A stretch of 64,000 bases of DNA from assembly GCA_937907415.1 (NCBI GenBank), contig CALCHY010000161.1, positions 12,248 to 76,247 on the forward strand. The letters run 5' to 3'. A model generated the notes under the pieces. The model made no database searches and was not told the origin of the DNA. It saw only the letters and a program-made list of their open reading frames with translations. A program made the translations under genes and the position numbers. Every line of letters begins with the position of its first letter. Position 1 is the stretch's first letter. Source of the DNA: an uncultured Trueperaceae bacterium (GTDB lineage Bacteria; Deinococcota; Deinococci; Deinococcales; Trueperaceae). Below, piece after piece: positions 8,039 to 16,499 of this stretch.

Positions 8039-9296
8039 GCAAGTCGCGCATCTCACCCACCAAGAAGAGGCTGCCCGCCACCACGATGGTGTCGCCAGGC
8101 TGAGTGAGTTCTCGTGCGGCCCGCAGCGCGCTGGCCGGATCGGAGCTTACCGAGGCGCCAGGTACCAACGCGGCAAGCGCGCTTGGCTCCATCGCGCGTG
8201 GGCTGCGCGCCGCACGCGTGACGACCACGCGTTCTGCTAGGGGGGCGAGCAGGTGGGTGACGCCAGCCACGTCCTTGTCTGCCGACGCGCCGAAGACGAG
8301 CAGCGCCACGCCACCGGTCAGCTCACCGATGGCGGCGGCAAGCGCGGTGGCGGCGGCGGGGTTATGCGCGCCGTCCAGGACGACCCTGCGGTCGTTCCAC
8401 GAGAACGACTCGAGCCGCCCGGGCCAACTCGCAGCCGCCACTCCTGCCAAGGCCGCCTGCAGCGGCACTCCAAGGGCGGTCGCCGCCTCCAACGCCAAGG
8501 CAAGGTTCGCTACTTGGTGACGGCCGACGAGCGGCGAGGAGACTCTAACGCCGTCGCATTCGGCCCCTGGGTGGCGCCAGGTGAACGAGGTCCCTTCCCA
8601 TGCGACGTCGACCTCCGAGCCCCAGAAATCACCGCCGTACTGGCTGAGGGGCGCTCCGAGCTCGGCCGCCTGCCGCGCGATCACCGCGGCGGGCCCGGCC
8701 TCGCAGACGCCGGATAGCACGGGCACGAGTGGGCGCATGATGCCGGCTTTCTCTAGGGCGATCAGCTCCAAGGTATGGCCGAGGACGGCCGTGTGATCGA
8801 GCGCCACCGACGTGATCACGCTCAGGGCGGGCTCGACCGCGTTCGTGGCGTCCAGGCGCCCCCCGAGTCCAACCTCGAGCACGGCAGTGCTCACCCCAGC
8901 TTCGGCGAAGCGCAGCAGGGCGACAGCGGTGATGACCTCGAAGAAGGTGTTCCCGTTACGCTCCGCAGCCGGCCGCGCCCGCCCGACGAGTTCGTCCAGC
9001 GCGGCGTCTGGCGTCGCCACGCCCGCGACTCGCACGCGCTCGCCGACGTGCTGCAAGTGAGGGCTCGTGTACAGGCCCGCTACCTCGCCGCCCTCCGCCA
9101 GGCAGGCGGCAAGCGCGCGCGCAGCGCTCCCCTTACCGTTAGTTCCTGCCACCAGCACGTTGCGCACGCCCACCTGCGGTGAACCTAGGTCCGCGAGGAG
9201 TGCCTTCATTGACCCCAAGCCCGGCTTGATCCCGAAGCGTTGCAGGGCGAAGAGCCAGTCGAGGTGCGGAGTGGCCTCGACTTCAGGTGCGCTCAT
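7998..9296 (-). CDS. folC: Folylpolyglutamate synthase / dihydrofolate synthase
   Basis: 432 aa Mur-ligase-like enzyme that adds glutamate to folates (and often makes dihydrofolate). The P-loop VLVAGTNGKGSAARAL lies near residues 47-62, with SPHLQHVGERV, LEVGLGGRLDATN and the ALDHTAVLGHTLELIALEKAGI block following in order. The C-terminal domain carries VVLDGAHNPAA. The ATG has CAGGAG upstream. Its start overlaps the end of the HD-domain gene by 14 nt, so the two are co-transcribed. Confidence 0.93.
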   Translation of the reverse strand: MSAPEVEATPHLDWLFALQRFGIKPGLGSMKALLADLGSPQVGVRNVLVAGTNGKGSAARALAACLAEGGEVAGLYTSPHLQHVGERVRVAGVATPDAALDELVGRARPAAERNGNTFFEVITAVALLRFAEAGVSTAVLEVGLGGRLDATNAVEPALSVITSVALDHTAVLGHTLELIALEKAGIMRPLVPVLSGVCEAGPAAVIARQAAELGAPLSQYGGDFWGSEVDVAWEGTSFTWRHPGAECDGVRVSSPLVGRHQVANLALALEAATALGVPLQAALAGVAAASWPGRLESFSWNDRRVVLDGAHNPAAATALAAAIGELTGGVALLVFGASADKDVAGVTHLLAPLAERVVVTRAARSPRAMEPSALAALVPGASVSSDPASALRAARELTQPGDTIVVAGSLFLVGEMRDLLTGGAVENRLHWQ

Positions 9297-9789
9297 CGCA
9301 CTCCTGCAACAGCCTGAGGTCTGGGTCGCCGGCGGCTGAGTGGTGACCCTCCACGAGGGCGACGACGCGCGCAGACGACCCCGCGTCTCTCAACAGTTCG
9401 GCGCCGTACGTCGCGTGGTGCGCGCGCGCCTGGCGCGCACCGGCCAGGCCACGCAGCCGCGGCGCACTACGCGCGGCACCCGCGTGCGGCAAGAGGTGGG
9501 TGAGGACGCGCCACAACGCGCCCTGCGGGGTCCCAAGCTTGCCCACGTCGTGAAGCAAGGCCGCGGCGATCAGCTCGGAGGTAGCCCGCGGCCTGCGCCG
9601 CAGCAGGCGCCGTGCCACCTCGACACCGTGAGCCCGCTCCTGTGCAGGCAGGCTCACGAACAGCGCGAACTCTCGGCTAGTAAGGTAAGCGCTCGCCCAA
9701 GCGTCATCCGGCCGCGCCAACGCAGGCACCGCCGCCAGCAAGGTGCGGTGTGCGGCGTTCAAGTACCAGACGGTGGGCTTGAGGCGCAT
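9283..9789 (-). CDS. HD-domain phosphohydrolase-like protein
   Basis: 168 aa. The segment ELIAAALLHDVGKLGT is a classic HD motif, preceded by EVARRLL and followed by HHATYGAELLRDAG and VEGHH, giving a plausible set of metal-binding His/Asp residues. Proteins of this kind hydrolyse phosphoesters of nucleotides or second messengers; the substrate cannot be told from sequence. It is first in a two-gene unit with folC and divergent from the membrane protein at 9869. Confidence 0.75.
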   Translation of the reverse strand: MRLKPTVWYLNAAHRTLLAAVPALARPDDAWASAYLTSREFALFVSLPAQERAHGVEVARRLLRRRPRATSELIAAALLHDVGKLGTPQGALWRVLTHLLPHAGAARSAPRLRGLAGARQARAHHATYGAELLRDAGSSARVVALVEGHHSAAGDPDLRLLQECDERT

Positions 9790-9798
9790 ACTCGGGCA

Positions 9799-9804
9799 AG
9801 TCTA
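9799..9804 (-). promoter_or_regulatory. Leaderless -10 box for the HD-domain gene
   Basis: TAGACT on the minus strand, 9 nt upstream of the ATG at 9789, with no Shine-Dalgarno between. Confidence 0.45.
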
Positions 9805-9868
9805 CGACTCCCGTCTTGGCCAAGGCGGTATGCTGGCGCCGTTCCCGCCACGGCGGCCACAGGAGTGA

Positions 9869-11056
9869 ATGGTGCAATCCCGTCCCGCCCGCAACCCACG
9901 TCAGATCGTCAACTTACTCTTGCTGCTGGCGCTACTAACTGGGTTCGCGTTCGCCCAAGAACCCGCCGACGTCGCGACACCGAACGAAACTCCAGGCGCC
10001 ACCGCGCAAGGGTCTCCAACACCGATGACTTCCGCGGACGCCGTGCCAGCAGAGGCGGACGCCGCCGTCAAGGCGTGGCTCGCGCGACCTGCCGCCTCCC
10101 TTGATTACCTGATCGGCCTCGACCCTGCGCAACTATGTCGGGAACTACCCGCGATAGTCGTCAACCCCGGACCCGTGCCAGGCACGGAAGTGCGCGTCGA
10201 GGACCGCATCGAGCATCCAAGCGCCGACCCCGACGTTAGGCGCTTCACGTACGCAGCCGTCAGGCCAGGGAACCAGCTCGACGTCGTAGAAGTCGTCATG
10301 CAGCGGAGCGGCGGCACGTGGACGCCCTCGTACGTCGGCTTCCTCAACCAGAACCAACCGACTGGTGTGCGCGCGTGGCTGCAGACGCCAGCGGCTGGCT
10401 GGGTGTTCGTCGCCTTCTCGCTACTCGTGCTGCTCGCGCTCCTCCGCCCCGGTTCACCTATTCGCCGCTGGTTGGTAGCGGGTATGGCCGCCATCAAGGA
10501 GCACCGGCGCCTGGTCGCCGTCACGCTGATCGGCCTCTACGCCCTCTTCGCGTTGGGCGCCTACGTCGGAACGACCCTGCCTGCGGAATGCGAGCAGGCG
10601 GTGCTAGACGTCATCAACGCCGCCATCGGCAGCGTCGGGGCAACGCAGGCGTACGGCAGCGGTAACGTCGTGCGCGCCGCGGCCACCACCTACTTCCAGA
10701 ACTTCGGGGTGGTAACCACTTCCGTTACCTTCCCGCTTGCCGCCCTCTTCGGCGTGCCAGCCTACTTGTTCGCGGCGGCGTCCTTCTTCACGCAGGGCGT
10801 GCCGTTCGGCCTGCTCGCTTCTGGCGGGCCGTTCTACATCCTCTTGCTGCTCATCCTCTTGGTGCTCGAACTGACGTCCTACTTCCTGGTCGTGGCTGGC
10901 GGCGGCATGCTGCTCGCCACCGTCGTCAGGCGCGGAGCGCCAGGTAAGTTCGTGCGCGGCTTCCGCAAGTTACTGCTCATGCTGCCCATCGCAGGCGTCT
11001 TGCTGCTCGTTGGCGCTTGGTACGAGGCGCTGATAATCATCCTCGGCCTGGCTTAG
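9869..11056 (+). CDS. Exported multi-pass membrane protein of unknown function
   Basis: 395 aa. Residues 1-30 form a signal peptide ending in FAFAQ. A Thr/Pro/Ala-rich linker and an extracytoplasmic domain of about 100 residues follow, then around six hydrophobic segments from about residue 168 to the end. The membrane half (FGVPAYLFAAASFF, GPFYILLLLILLVLELTSY) weakly recalls SpoIIM/DUF95-type proteins, but I cannot assign it. AGGAG lies 4 nt upstream of the ATG, and TATGCT at 9829-9834 is a likely -10. Its stop overlaps the convergent phosphatase gene by 4 bp. Confidence 0.6.
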   Translation: MVQSRPARNPRQIVNLLLLLALLTGFAFAQEPADVATPNETPGATAQGSPTPMTSADAVPAEADAAVKAWLARPAASLDYLIGLDPAQLCRELPAIVVNPGPVPGTEVRVEDRIEHPSADPDVRRFTYAAVRPGNQLDVVEVVMQRSGGTWTPSYVGFLNQNQPTGVRAWLQTPAAGWVFVAFSLLVLLALLRPGSPIRRWLVAGMAAIKEHRRLVAVTLIGLYALFALGAYVGTTLPAECEQAVLDVINAAIGSVGATQAYGSGNVVRAAATTYFQNFGVVTTSVTFPLAALFGVPAYLFAAASFFTQGVPFGLLASGGPFYILLLLILLVLELTSYFLVVAGGGMLLATVVRRGAPGKFVRGFRKLLLMLPIAGVLLLVGAWYEALIIILGLA

Positions 11057-11961
11057 GCGTCCTCAGCCTGCTCCCACACGCGCCGGATGGCTGGCGCGAC
11101 GTCAAGGAGCGACTTGGCAGCGACGAAGGCCGCTGCGCCGCGTCCACTGACCAGCAGCGGCACCTTGTTGAGGGTGTGTTGGCCAGACGAGACGTCCTCG
11201 AGGTTGCCGTGGTCGGAAGTGACCACCACCGTCACGTCGGCGCCGAAGATGCGGCTGAGGAGCCCGTCGACTAGACCGAGGAGTTTGACGGCCCCCTCGA
11301 AATCCCTAGCGTGTCCGAGGGCATCGGTTGGCCATACGTCGAAGAACACGAACGACGCGGAGTGCGCTAGCCGCATCAGCGCGGCGGCGGTTCCGGCCAC
11401 GCCTTGCGGAGGCAGGTCTGGACTGAGGCGCACGAGCCGCGCACCGTCGATGTCCGGACCGACGGCGAGGCCGGCGCGGTACGCGTCGAGGTCGCGAAGT
11501 TCAGTGCCGGCAGCCGTGGCAGCCACGACCGGTGCGTTAGGCCGGTAGCGCCTGCCGCCCATGGCAGCGAAGTACTGGGGCGGGTAGGCGTTCGCCAGCA
11601 CCGCGCCATGCAGCTCCTTGGCGCGGTCGAAGAGCGTACCTTGCGCGATGACGGCCTTGAGGGTCGGGCCGGGCCACGGTCCGTAGTGACGACCCATCGC
11701 CGCCGCCCCGTTGACGCCTGTGAGGAGCGTCGTCTGCCCGGTCGCCGACTGCGGCAGGCCGTCCACTCCAAGGGTGGCGTCGAGTTGGCGGAACACGAGG
11801 TCGGGTTTCGTGACGTCTGGGAGCTCACGTGTTAGGCGCCCACCCAGAAGCTCCGTGAGGTACGGCATCGTTGCGCTGGCGAGCGGGTTGGTCACTGGGT
11901 CGTTAGCGCCTAGGCCAACGCCGTCAAGGAACACGAAGATCACGCTGGCGCTCGCCTTCAT
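11053..11961 (-). CDS. Alkaline phosphatase superfamily metalloenzyme
   Basis: 302 aa. The fold family (alkaline phosphatase / phosphoglycerate mutase / phosphopentomutase) is shown by IFVFLDGVGLG at the N-terminus (first metal Asp), SATGQTTLLTG around residue 77 (nucleophile region), FDVWPTDALGH, and VVVTSDHGNLEDVSSGQHT with a final metal His. It is shorter than true phosphopentomutase or iPGM, so the substrate is unknown. There is no lipoprotein or signal sequence, so it is cytoplasmic. It lies 40 nt downstream of trpS and probably shares its transcript. Confidence 0.8.
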   Translation of the reverse strand: MKASASVIFVFLDGVGLGANDPVTNPLASATMPYLTELLGGRLTRELPDVTKPDLVFRQLDATLGVDGLPQSATGQTTLLTGVNGAAAMGRHYGPWPGPTLKAVIAQGTLFDRAKELHGAVLANAYPPQYFAAMGGRRYRPNAPVVAATAAGTELRDLDAYRAGLAVGPDIDGARLVRLSPDLPPQGVAGTAAALMRLAHSASFVFFDVWPTDALGHARDFEGAVKLLGLVDGLLSRIFGADVTVVVTSDHGNLEDVSSGQHTLNKVPLLVSGRGAAAFVAAKSLLDVAPAIRRVWEQAEDA

Positions 11962-12001
11962 GCGCCAGCACCACCCTCTGGCACGGGGCGCGCGCTGAGC
12001 G

Positions 12002-13015
12002 TTAGCTCACCCCCATGGCGTCCCGCACGCGCCGCATGGTGCCGTCAGCGATCGCGCGCGCCTTCTCGGCACCACCGGTTAGCAGCGCTTCTAGCTGCGC
12101 GCGGTCGTTCATGTACTCGTGGTAGCGCGCCTGGATGGGCTCGAGGGTAGAGACGATCACCTCCACCACGGCCTTCTTGAGGTGCCCATAGCCTGCGCCG
12201 TCGAACTCGGCTTCGATGTCCTCAGCCGACTTCTTGGTTAGCACCTGGTAGATGGCGAGGAGGTTGCGCACGCCGGGCGAGGCGTGCTCGAAGCGCAGTT
12301 CGCGCCCAGAGTCTGTGACAGCGCTCATCACGGCCTTCTTGACCGTCGCGGGGTCGTCCAGGAGGTTGATGGCGTGGCCGGGCCTGTGAACGGCGAGGCT
12401 CTTCGACATCTTTACGGTCGGCTCGTCGAGGCCCATCACGCGCGCGCCAACGGTGGGGATCTGCGCTTTCGGCACGACGAAGACGTCGCCGAAGAGGTTG
12501 TTGAAGCGCTGCGCGACGTCGCGAGTCAGTTCGATGTGCTGAACCTGGTCCTCGCCGACGGGCACCGTCACGGTGTCGTACAGGAGGATATCGGCCGCCA
12601 TCAGCACTGGGTAGTCGAGTAGGCCCGTCCCGACGCTCTCGCGCCCCTCCGACTTCGACTTGAACTGCGTCATGCGGTAGAGCCAACCGAGCGGCGTTAC
12701 GCAGTTGAGGAGCCACGTCAGCTCGCTGTGTTCGCGCACGGCGGACTGCACGAAGACCACGTTGCTCTCCGGCTCGATCCCGACCGCGAAGTAGATGGCG
12801 GCGGCGCTGCGCACCTGTTCGCGCAGGCGTGCCGGCTCGACCTCCTCCGGGACGGTGAGGGCGTGCAGGTCGACGACGCAGAAGATGCTGTCGCGTTCGT
12901 GCTGCTGCGCCACCCACTGCTGCAGCGCTCCCACGTAGTTGCCTAGGTGAAGGGAGCCGGTGGGTTGCACGCCTGAGAAGACGCGCGGCTTGGCAGCGGG
13001 GGGAGTTTTGCTCAT
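12002..13015 (-). CDS. trpS: Tryptophanyl-tRNA synthetase
   Basis: 337 aa, the normal length of bacterial TrpRS, a class I synthetase charging tRNA-Trp. It starts MSKTPPAAKPRVFSGVQPTG; the ATP-binding HLGN appears as SLHLGNYVGAL and the second signature as VKMSKSL. The open frame extends 59 codons upstream, but ATG 13015 is preferred: it gives the family length and has TATACT 8 nt upstream, making a leaderless message. The following gene in the same direction is the phosphatase-family enzyme. Confidence 0.95.
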   Translation of the reverse strand: MSKTPPAAKPRVFSGVQPTGSLHLGNYVGALQQWVAQQHERDSIFCVVDLHALTVPEEVEPARLREQVRSAAAIYFAVGIEPESNVVFVQSAVREHSELTWLLNCVTPLGWLYRMTQFKSKSEGRESVGTGLLDYPVLMAADILLYDTVTVPVGEDQVQHIELTRDVAQRFNNLFGDVFVVPKAQIPTVGARVMGLDEPTVKMSKSLAVHRPGHAINLLDDPATVKKAVMSAVTDSGRELRFEHASPGVRNLLAIYQVLTKKSAEDIEAEFDGAGYGHLKKAVVEVIVSTLEPIQARYHEYMNDRAQLEALLTGGAEKARAIADGTMRRVRDAMGVS

Positions 13016-13023
13016 AAGGGCCA

Positions 13024-13029
13024 AGTATA
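13024..13029 (-). promoter_or_regulatory. Leaderless -10 box for trpS
   Basis: TATACT on the minus strand with 8 nt to the trpS ATG at 13015. It is one of the closest matches here to the -10 consensus. Confidence 0.55.
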
Positions 13030-13091
13030 CGGGGCCGCCCGGCGGCGGGGGCAGCGGCGCTGGCCAGGGCCGACGGCCAGCGTGCGCGCCG

Positions 13092-14690
13092 TCACCGGAC
13101 GCGGAGCACGTAGAGGGCAAGGCCTGGAAGCTGCACGCCTCCAGCCGCATCGGTTGGAACGGCCTCACCGCCGACGAGGTCGACCGCGTCAACCTCGGGT
13201 AGTTCCCCTTGCGCGAAGGTAACGGCGCGGGTGCCTAGGTTAGCCATGACGATCAAGCGCTCCCCGCCTGCCGCCAGGCGCTCGACGGCGAGCACGGCGC
13301 GCGAAGGGGTCTGCAGTACGCGCCACTCGCTCGAGCGCAGCGCCGGGCTGGCGTTGCGCAGCGCCAGCAGCCGGCGGTAGTGATTGAGGAGCGACCCTGG
13401 GTCTGCCGCCTGCTCCGCCACGCTGACGCCGGTCAGGGCGGCGCCTGGGTCGGTCCACGGCTGGGCCGCGCTGAAGCCGAAGGTACCGTCCGCGGCCTCC
13501 GCCTCCCAGCGCATCGGGGTGCGCTTCTCGACGTCGAACGCTCCGGGACCGTCAGGCATACCGATCTCCTCACCGTAGTAGAGGAACGGCGTCCCCGGCA
13601 GGGTGAGGAGGAGGCCAGCCGCTAGTTTCAGGCGCGCCTCGTCTCGCCGTGGTAGCGACAGCCTGGTGGCGTGCCGCGTCTGATCGTGGTTGGAGAGGAA
13701 GGTCCCGCGCACTGCGCCAGCCGGGTAGAGCGCCTGCTCCTGCTCCAGCGTGAACGACAGGTCGGCCGCGCTGCGGGACTGCAGGGCGGCGAGCACGACC
13801 TTCCAGAGCGGGTAGTCGAACGACATGTCGAGGCCTGACTCCTCGTGGTAGCGCACGATGGCCGGCATCTCCGTCCACGTCTCCCCGACCAGGAAGGCGT
13901 GTGGCGCAACCTCGTGAAGGAAGGCCTCGAACTCGCCCACCCAGGCGTAGGTTGCCGGCGTGTTCGAGATCTGCCCGTCCGCGCCCTCGATGAGGTGCTG
14001 GATGGCGTCGACGCGGAACCCGTCGACCCCAAGCTCGAGCCAGAAGTACGCCGCGCGCTGCAACTCTTCGGTGACGGCGGAGTAGGCCAGGTTCAGGTCC
14101 GGCATGCGCTCCGAGAAGAGCCCGAGGTAACTCGTGCCCGCACCCGTTGCGTGCCAGGCGCTCCCGCCACGCGTCCCGCGGATGGGCGCCGGATCGGCCT
14201 CGAAACGGTAGTAGTCGCGGTAGGCCGGGTCGCCAGCGGCGGCGGCGATGAACCATGGGTGTTGTGACGAGCTGTGGTTCGGGACGAAGTCGAGGATCAC
14301 CCGGATGCCGAGGGCGTGTGCCTCCCCGATCAAAGTGCGTAGGTCCTCCGCCGTGCCGTAGTCCGGGTTTACGGCGAGGTAATCGGTGACGTCGTAGCCG
14401 TGGTAGCTCGGGCTTGGGTACGTCGGCATCAGCCACAGTCCGCCTACTCCGAGGTCGGCCAGGTATGGCAGGCGCTGGGTAACACCGCGAAGATCACCAA
14501 CCCCGTCGGCGTCTGAGTCCTGGAACGAGCGCACGAACACCTCGTACCAGACGACTTCGTTCCACGGCAGCGTGCCGGCTGGCATGGCAGGTGCCTGGAG
14601 GGGCACGCCCGCTATGGCCTGACCGATCAGCGTGCCAGTAAGGGCTAGGCCCAAGGCCAACCCGCGACCTCGGCGCTGCGCCCGGTTCAC
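13092..14690 (-). CDS. Secreted alpha-amylase family (GH13) glycosidase
   Basis: 532 aa. A signal peptide (LALGLALTGTLIGQAIAG) is followed by the GH13 barrel: WYEVFVRSFQDSDADGVGD, DFVPNHSSSQHPWF, GVDGFRVDAIQH with the nucleophile Asp, FLVGETW with the acid Glu, and LSNHDQTR with the third acid. A beta-sandwich domain ends the protein. It should act on alpha-glucans outside the cytoplasm. GTG 14690 is the preferred start: it overlaps the stop of the M23 gene by 4 nt (GTGA) and leads directly into the signal peptide. Confidence 0.9.
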   Translation of the reverse strand: MNRAQRRGRGLALGLALTGTLIGQAIAGVPLQAPAMPAGTLPWNEVVWYEVFVRSFQDSDADGVGDLRGVTQRLPYLADLGVGGLWLMPTYPSPSYHGYDVTDYLAVNPDYGTAEDLRTLIGEAHALGIRVILDFVPNHSSSQHPWFIAAAAGDPAYRDYYRFEADPAPIRGTRGGSAWHATGAGTSYLGLFSERMPDLNLAYSAVTEELQRAAYFWLELGVDGFRVDAIQHLIEGADGQISNTPATYAWVGEFEAFLHEVAPHAFLVGETWTEMPAIVRYHEESGLDMSFDYPLWKVVLAALQSRSAADLSFTLEQEQALYPAGAVRGTFLSNHDQTRHATRLSLPRRDEARLKLAAGLLLTLPGTPFLYYGEEIGMPDGPGAFDVEKRTPMRWEAEAADGTFGFSAAQPWTDPGAALTGVSVAEQAADPGSLLNHYRRLLALRNASPALRSSEWRVLQTPSRAVLAVERLAAGGERLIVMANLGTRAVTFAQGELPEVDAVDLVGGEAVPTDAAGGVQLPGLALYVLRVR

Positions 14691-15850
14691 GGGTAGGTCT
14701 TGCCTACCCAGGCGAAGGGGTTGCTCGCCTCGCCCCGCACGCGCATCTCCCAATGGAGGTGCGGGCCAGTCGAGAGCCCGGTAGTTCCGACGAAGCCGAT
14801 GACGTCGCCGCGGTGCACTTGCTGGCCAACAACGGCGTCGACTTGCCACATGTGAAAGTAGTGGCTGATGAGGCCGTCACCGTGGTCGATCGCCACCCAC
14901 CCGCCCTTGATGGGGTACGCGCCAGCCACCACTACGACGCCGTCGTTGGTCGCGTGGATGGGCGTGCCTTGCGGAGCGGCGAGGTCGAGGCCGTAGTGGA
15001 AGGAGGCGGGACCGCCCTGTTCGTAGCGTCTGGCGTCCCCAAAGCCACTGGTAGACACGCCCTCGATCGGCATGATGAACGGTGCGGTCCATAGCGGGTC
15101 CGGGTTGGCGCCAGCCAGGATGCGCGCGCTGGTCTCGGCCTCTAGCTTACGGCCCTCTGGGGTGATCACCGAGAGTGTGGCCGCCGACAACCTGAGTTGC
15201 TCAACCGCGACGGGTAGCGGCTCGAGCACTATCGGCGTGGTCACGTCGTAACGCCTAGCGAACTCGTCTACCACCGTGAGGTGCGCTTCGATGGTGCTGT
15301 CGTCGACCGTCATCGGGCTGGCGAGCATGCCGCGGTAGGCCGTGCCTTCCTGACGTAGCGGGATGGCGGCACCGTTCACTTGCAGGCTGATGTCCGTCAC
15401 CTTGGCGTTGGTGACGGGGTCGGCGTCTGCCGCAGGCAGCGCTAGGACGTGCAGGCCGATCGGGTCTCCCGAAGTGACGACCTCGGCGACTTGCAGCACG
15501 GGTTCGAGAGTGGGCACCCCTACGATCAGAGACTCGTGCAGCGTCTCGTTGCCAGCGCCGTCGACTGCGCTCAGGCTCGCGAGCTGGGCGCCAGCTAGCG
15601 CTGGCACCGTGAAGGTGGCGTCTTGCTCTATGAGTTCGTGGCGCTCGCCGCCGTACTCGAGGGTGTAGGTTACCGGCTCGTCGGCGCTAACGAACAAGCC
15701 GAGGGGCGCCCCGACCGCCAAGCGGGCTGGCGCCTCGACGTAAAGCTGCGGAGGCGTGCTGTCGCGCAGCGCGGCCGAGACCGTGAGAGTGACGAGAGCA
15801 GCGGTGAGAACGAGTAGCGCAACGATGGCGTAACGACGTGGTCTGCGCAT
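14687..15850 (-). CDS. M23 family (LytM) metallopeptidase
   Basis: 387 aa. An N-terminal membrane anchor or signal (YAIVALLVLTAALVTLTVSA) is followed by about 230 residues of beta-rich domains and a C-terminal M23 domain: FHYGLDLAAPQGTPIHA supplies the first zinc His and Asp, and GPHLHWEMR the final HxH. Such enzymes cut peptidoglycan cross-links or act as structural activators in the envelope. ATG 15850 overlaps the hpt stop by 1 nt; a TTG one codon upstream would overlap it by 4 nt. It is translationally coupled both to hpt and to the amylase. Confidence 0.92.
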   Translation of the reverse strand: MRRPRRYAIVALLVLTAALVTLTVSAALRDSTPPQLYVEAPARLAVGAPLGLFVSADEPVTYTLEYGGERHELIEQDATFTVPALAGAQLASLSAVDGAGNETLHESLIVGVPTLEPVLQVAEVVTSGDPIGLHVLALPAADADPVTNAKVTDISLQVNGAAIPLRQEGTAYRGMLASPMTVDDSTIEAHLTVVDEFARRYDVTTPIVLEPLPVAVEQLRLSAATLSVITPEGRKLEAETSARILAGANPDPLWTAPFIMPIEGVSTSGFGDARRYEQGGPASFHYGLDLAAPQGTPIHATNDGVVVVAGAYPIKGGWVAIDHGDGLISHYFHMWQVDAVVGQQVHRGDVIGFVGTTGLSTGPHLHWEMRVRGEASNPFAWVGKTYP

Positions 15851-16431
15851 CAAGTCGCTTGGCTAGTGACGAACGGAAGGTTCCTGAGCCGGTGGTTGAC
15901 GTCTAGGCCGAAGCCGTACACGAAGGCGTCCTCGATGACGAAGCCAACGTAGTCGATGGGCACTTCGACCTTGCGCCGCGACGGTTTGCTGAGCAGCGTG
16001 GCGACCTTCACCGAGGCCGGGCTCCTCCCCCTCAAGTACGACAACAGGTACTGCATGGTGAGGCCCGTATCCACGATGTCTTCCACGAGCACGACGTGAC
16101 GGCCCTTGAGGCTCTGCTCGAGGTCCTTGACGAGGCGCACCTCGCCGCTAGATTCGGTCCTCGAGCCGTACGAAGACACGGACAGGAAATCGAGCGTGAG
16201 GGGCCTGTCGATGGCGCGCACGAGGTCGGCCATGAAGATGAAAGCGCCGTTCAGGACGCAGATCAGGTGTAGGTCGCCGTCGGGGTAGTCGGCGGTGATC
16301 TGCTTGCCAAGCTCGGCGACGCGCGCGGCGATGGTGGCCTGGTCGATATGAACGGTGCCACTGCCTTCACGGAAGATGCTTTCAGCTACTTGGGTGTTCG
16401 GATCAGGCGGTTGCACGCTCGGGTACTCCAT
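15850..16431 (-). CDS. hpt: Hypoxanthine phosphoribosyltransferase
   Basis: 193 aa purine-salvage enzyme converting hypoxanthine or guanine plus PRPP to IMP or GMP. The PRPP-binding loop VVLVEDIVDTGLTMQYLL is exact for the family, ICVLNGAFIFMADLVR and SVSSYGSRTES are the other conserved blocks, and VYGFGLDVNHRLRNLP closes it. The frame can begin at GTG 16488, but ATG 16431 gives the family length; neither has a strong ribosome binding site. It lies between the pseudouridine synthase and the M23 peptidase on one strand, a likely operon. Confidence 0.93.
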   Translation of the reverse strand: MEYPSVQPPDPNTQVAESIFREGSGTVHIDQATIAARVAELGKQITADYPDGDLHLICVLNGAFIFMADLVRAIDRPLTLDFLSVSSYGSRTESSGEVRLVKDLEQSLKGRHVVLVEDIVDTGLTMQYLLSYLRGRSPASVKVATLLSKPSRRKVEVPIDYVGFVIEDAFVYGFGLDVNHRLRNLPFVTSQAT

Positions 16432-16499
16432 CGGCGCCGACCTTGCGGGCGCACGCCCTGAATGTTTTGGCCCAGTGGGCCGCGGCACGGTCGCTGACG

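Noticed and set aside
13016..13192. N-terminal extension of trpS
   Set aside because: 59 extra residues are Pro/Ala/Ser-rich, unlike the family, and the TATACT box at 13024-13029 would lie inside the coding region.
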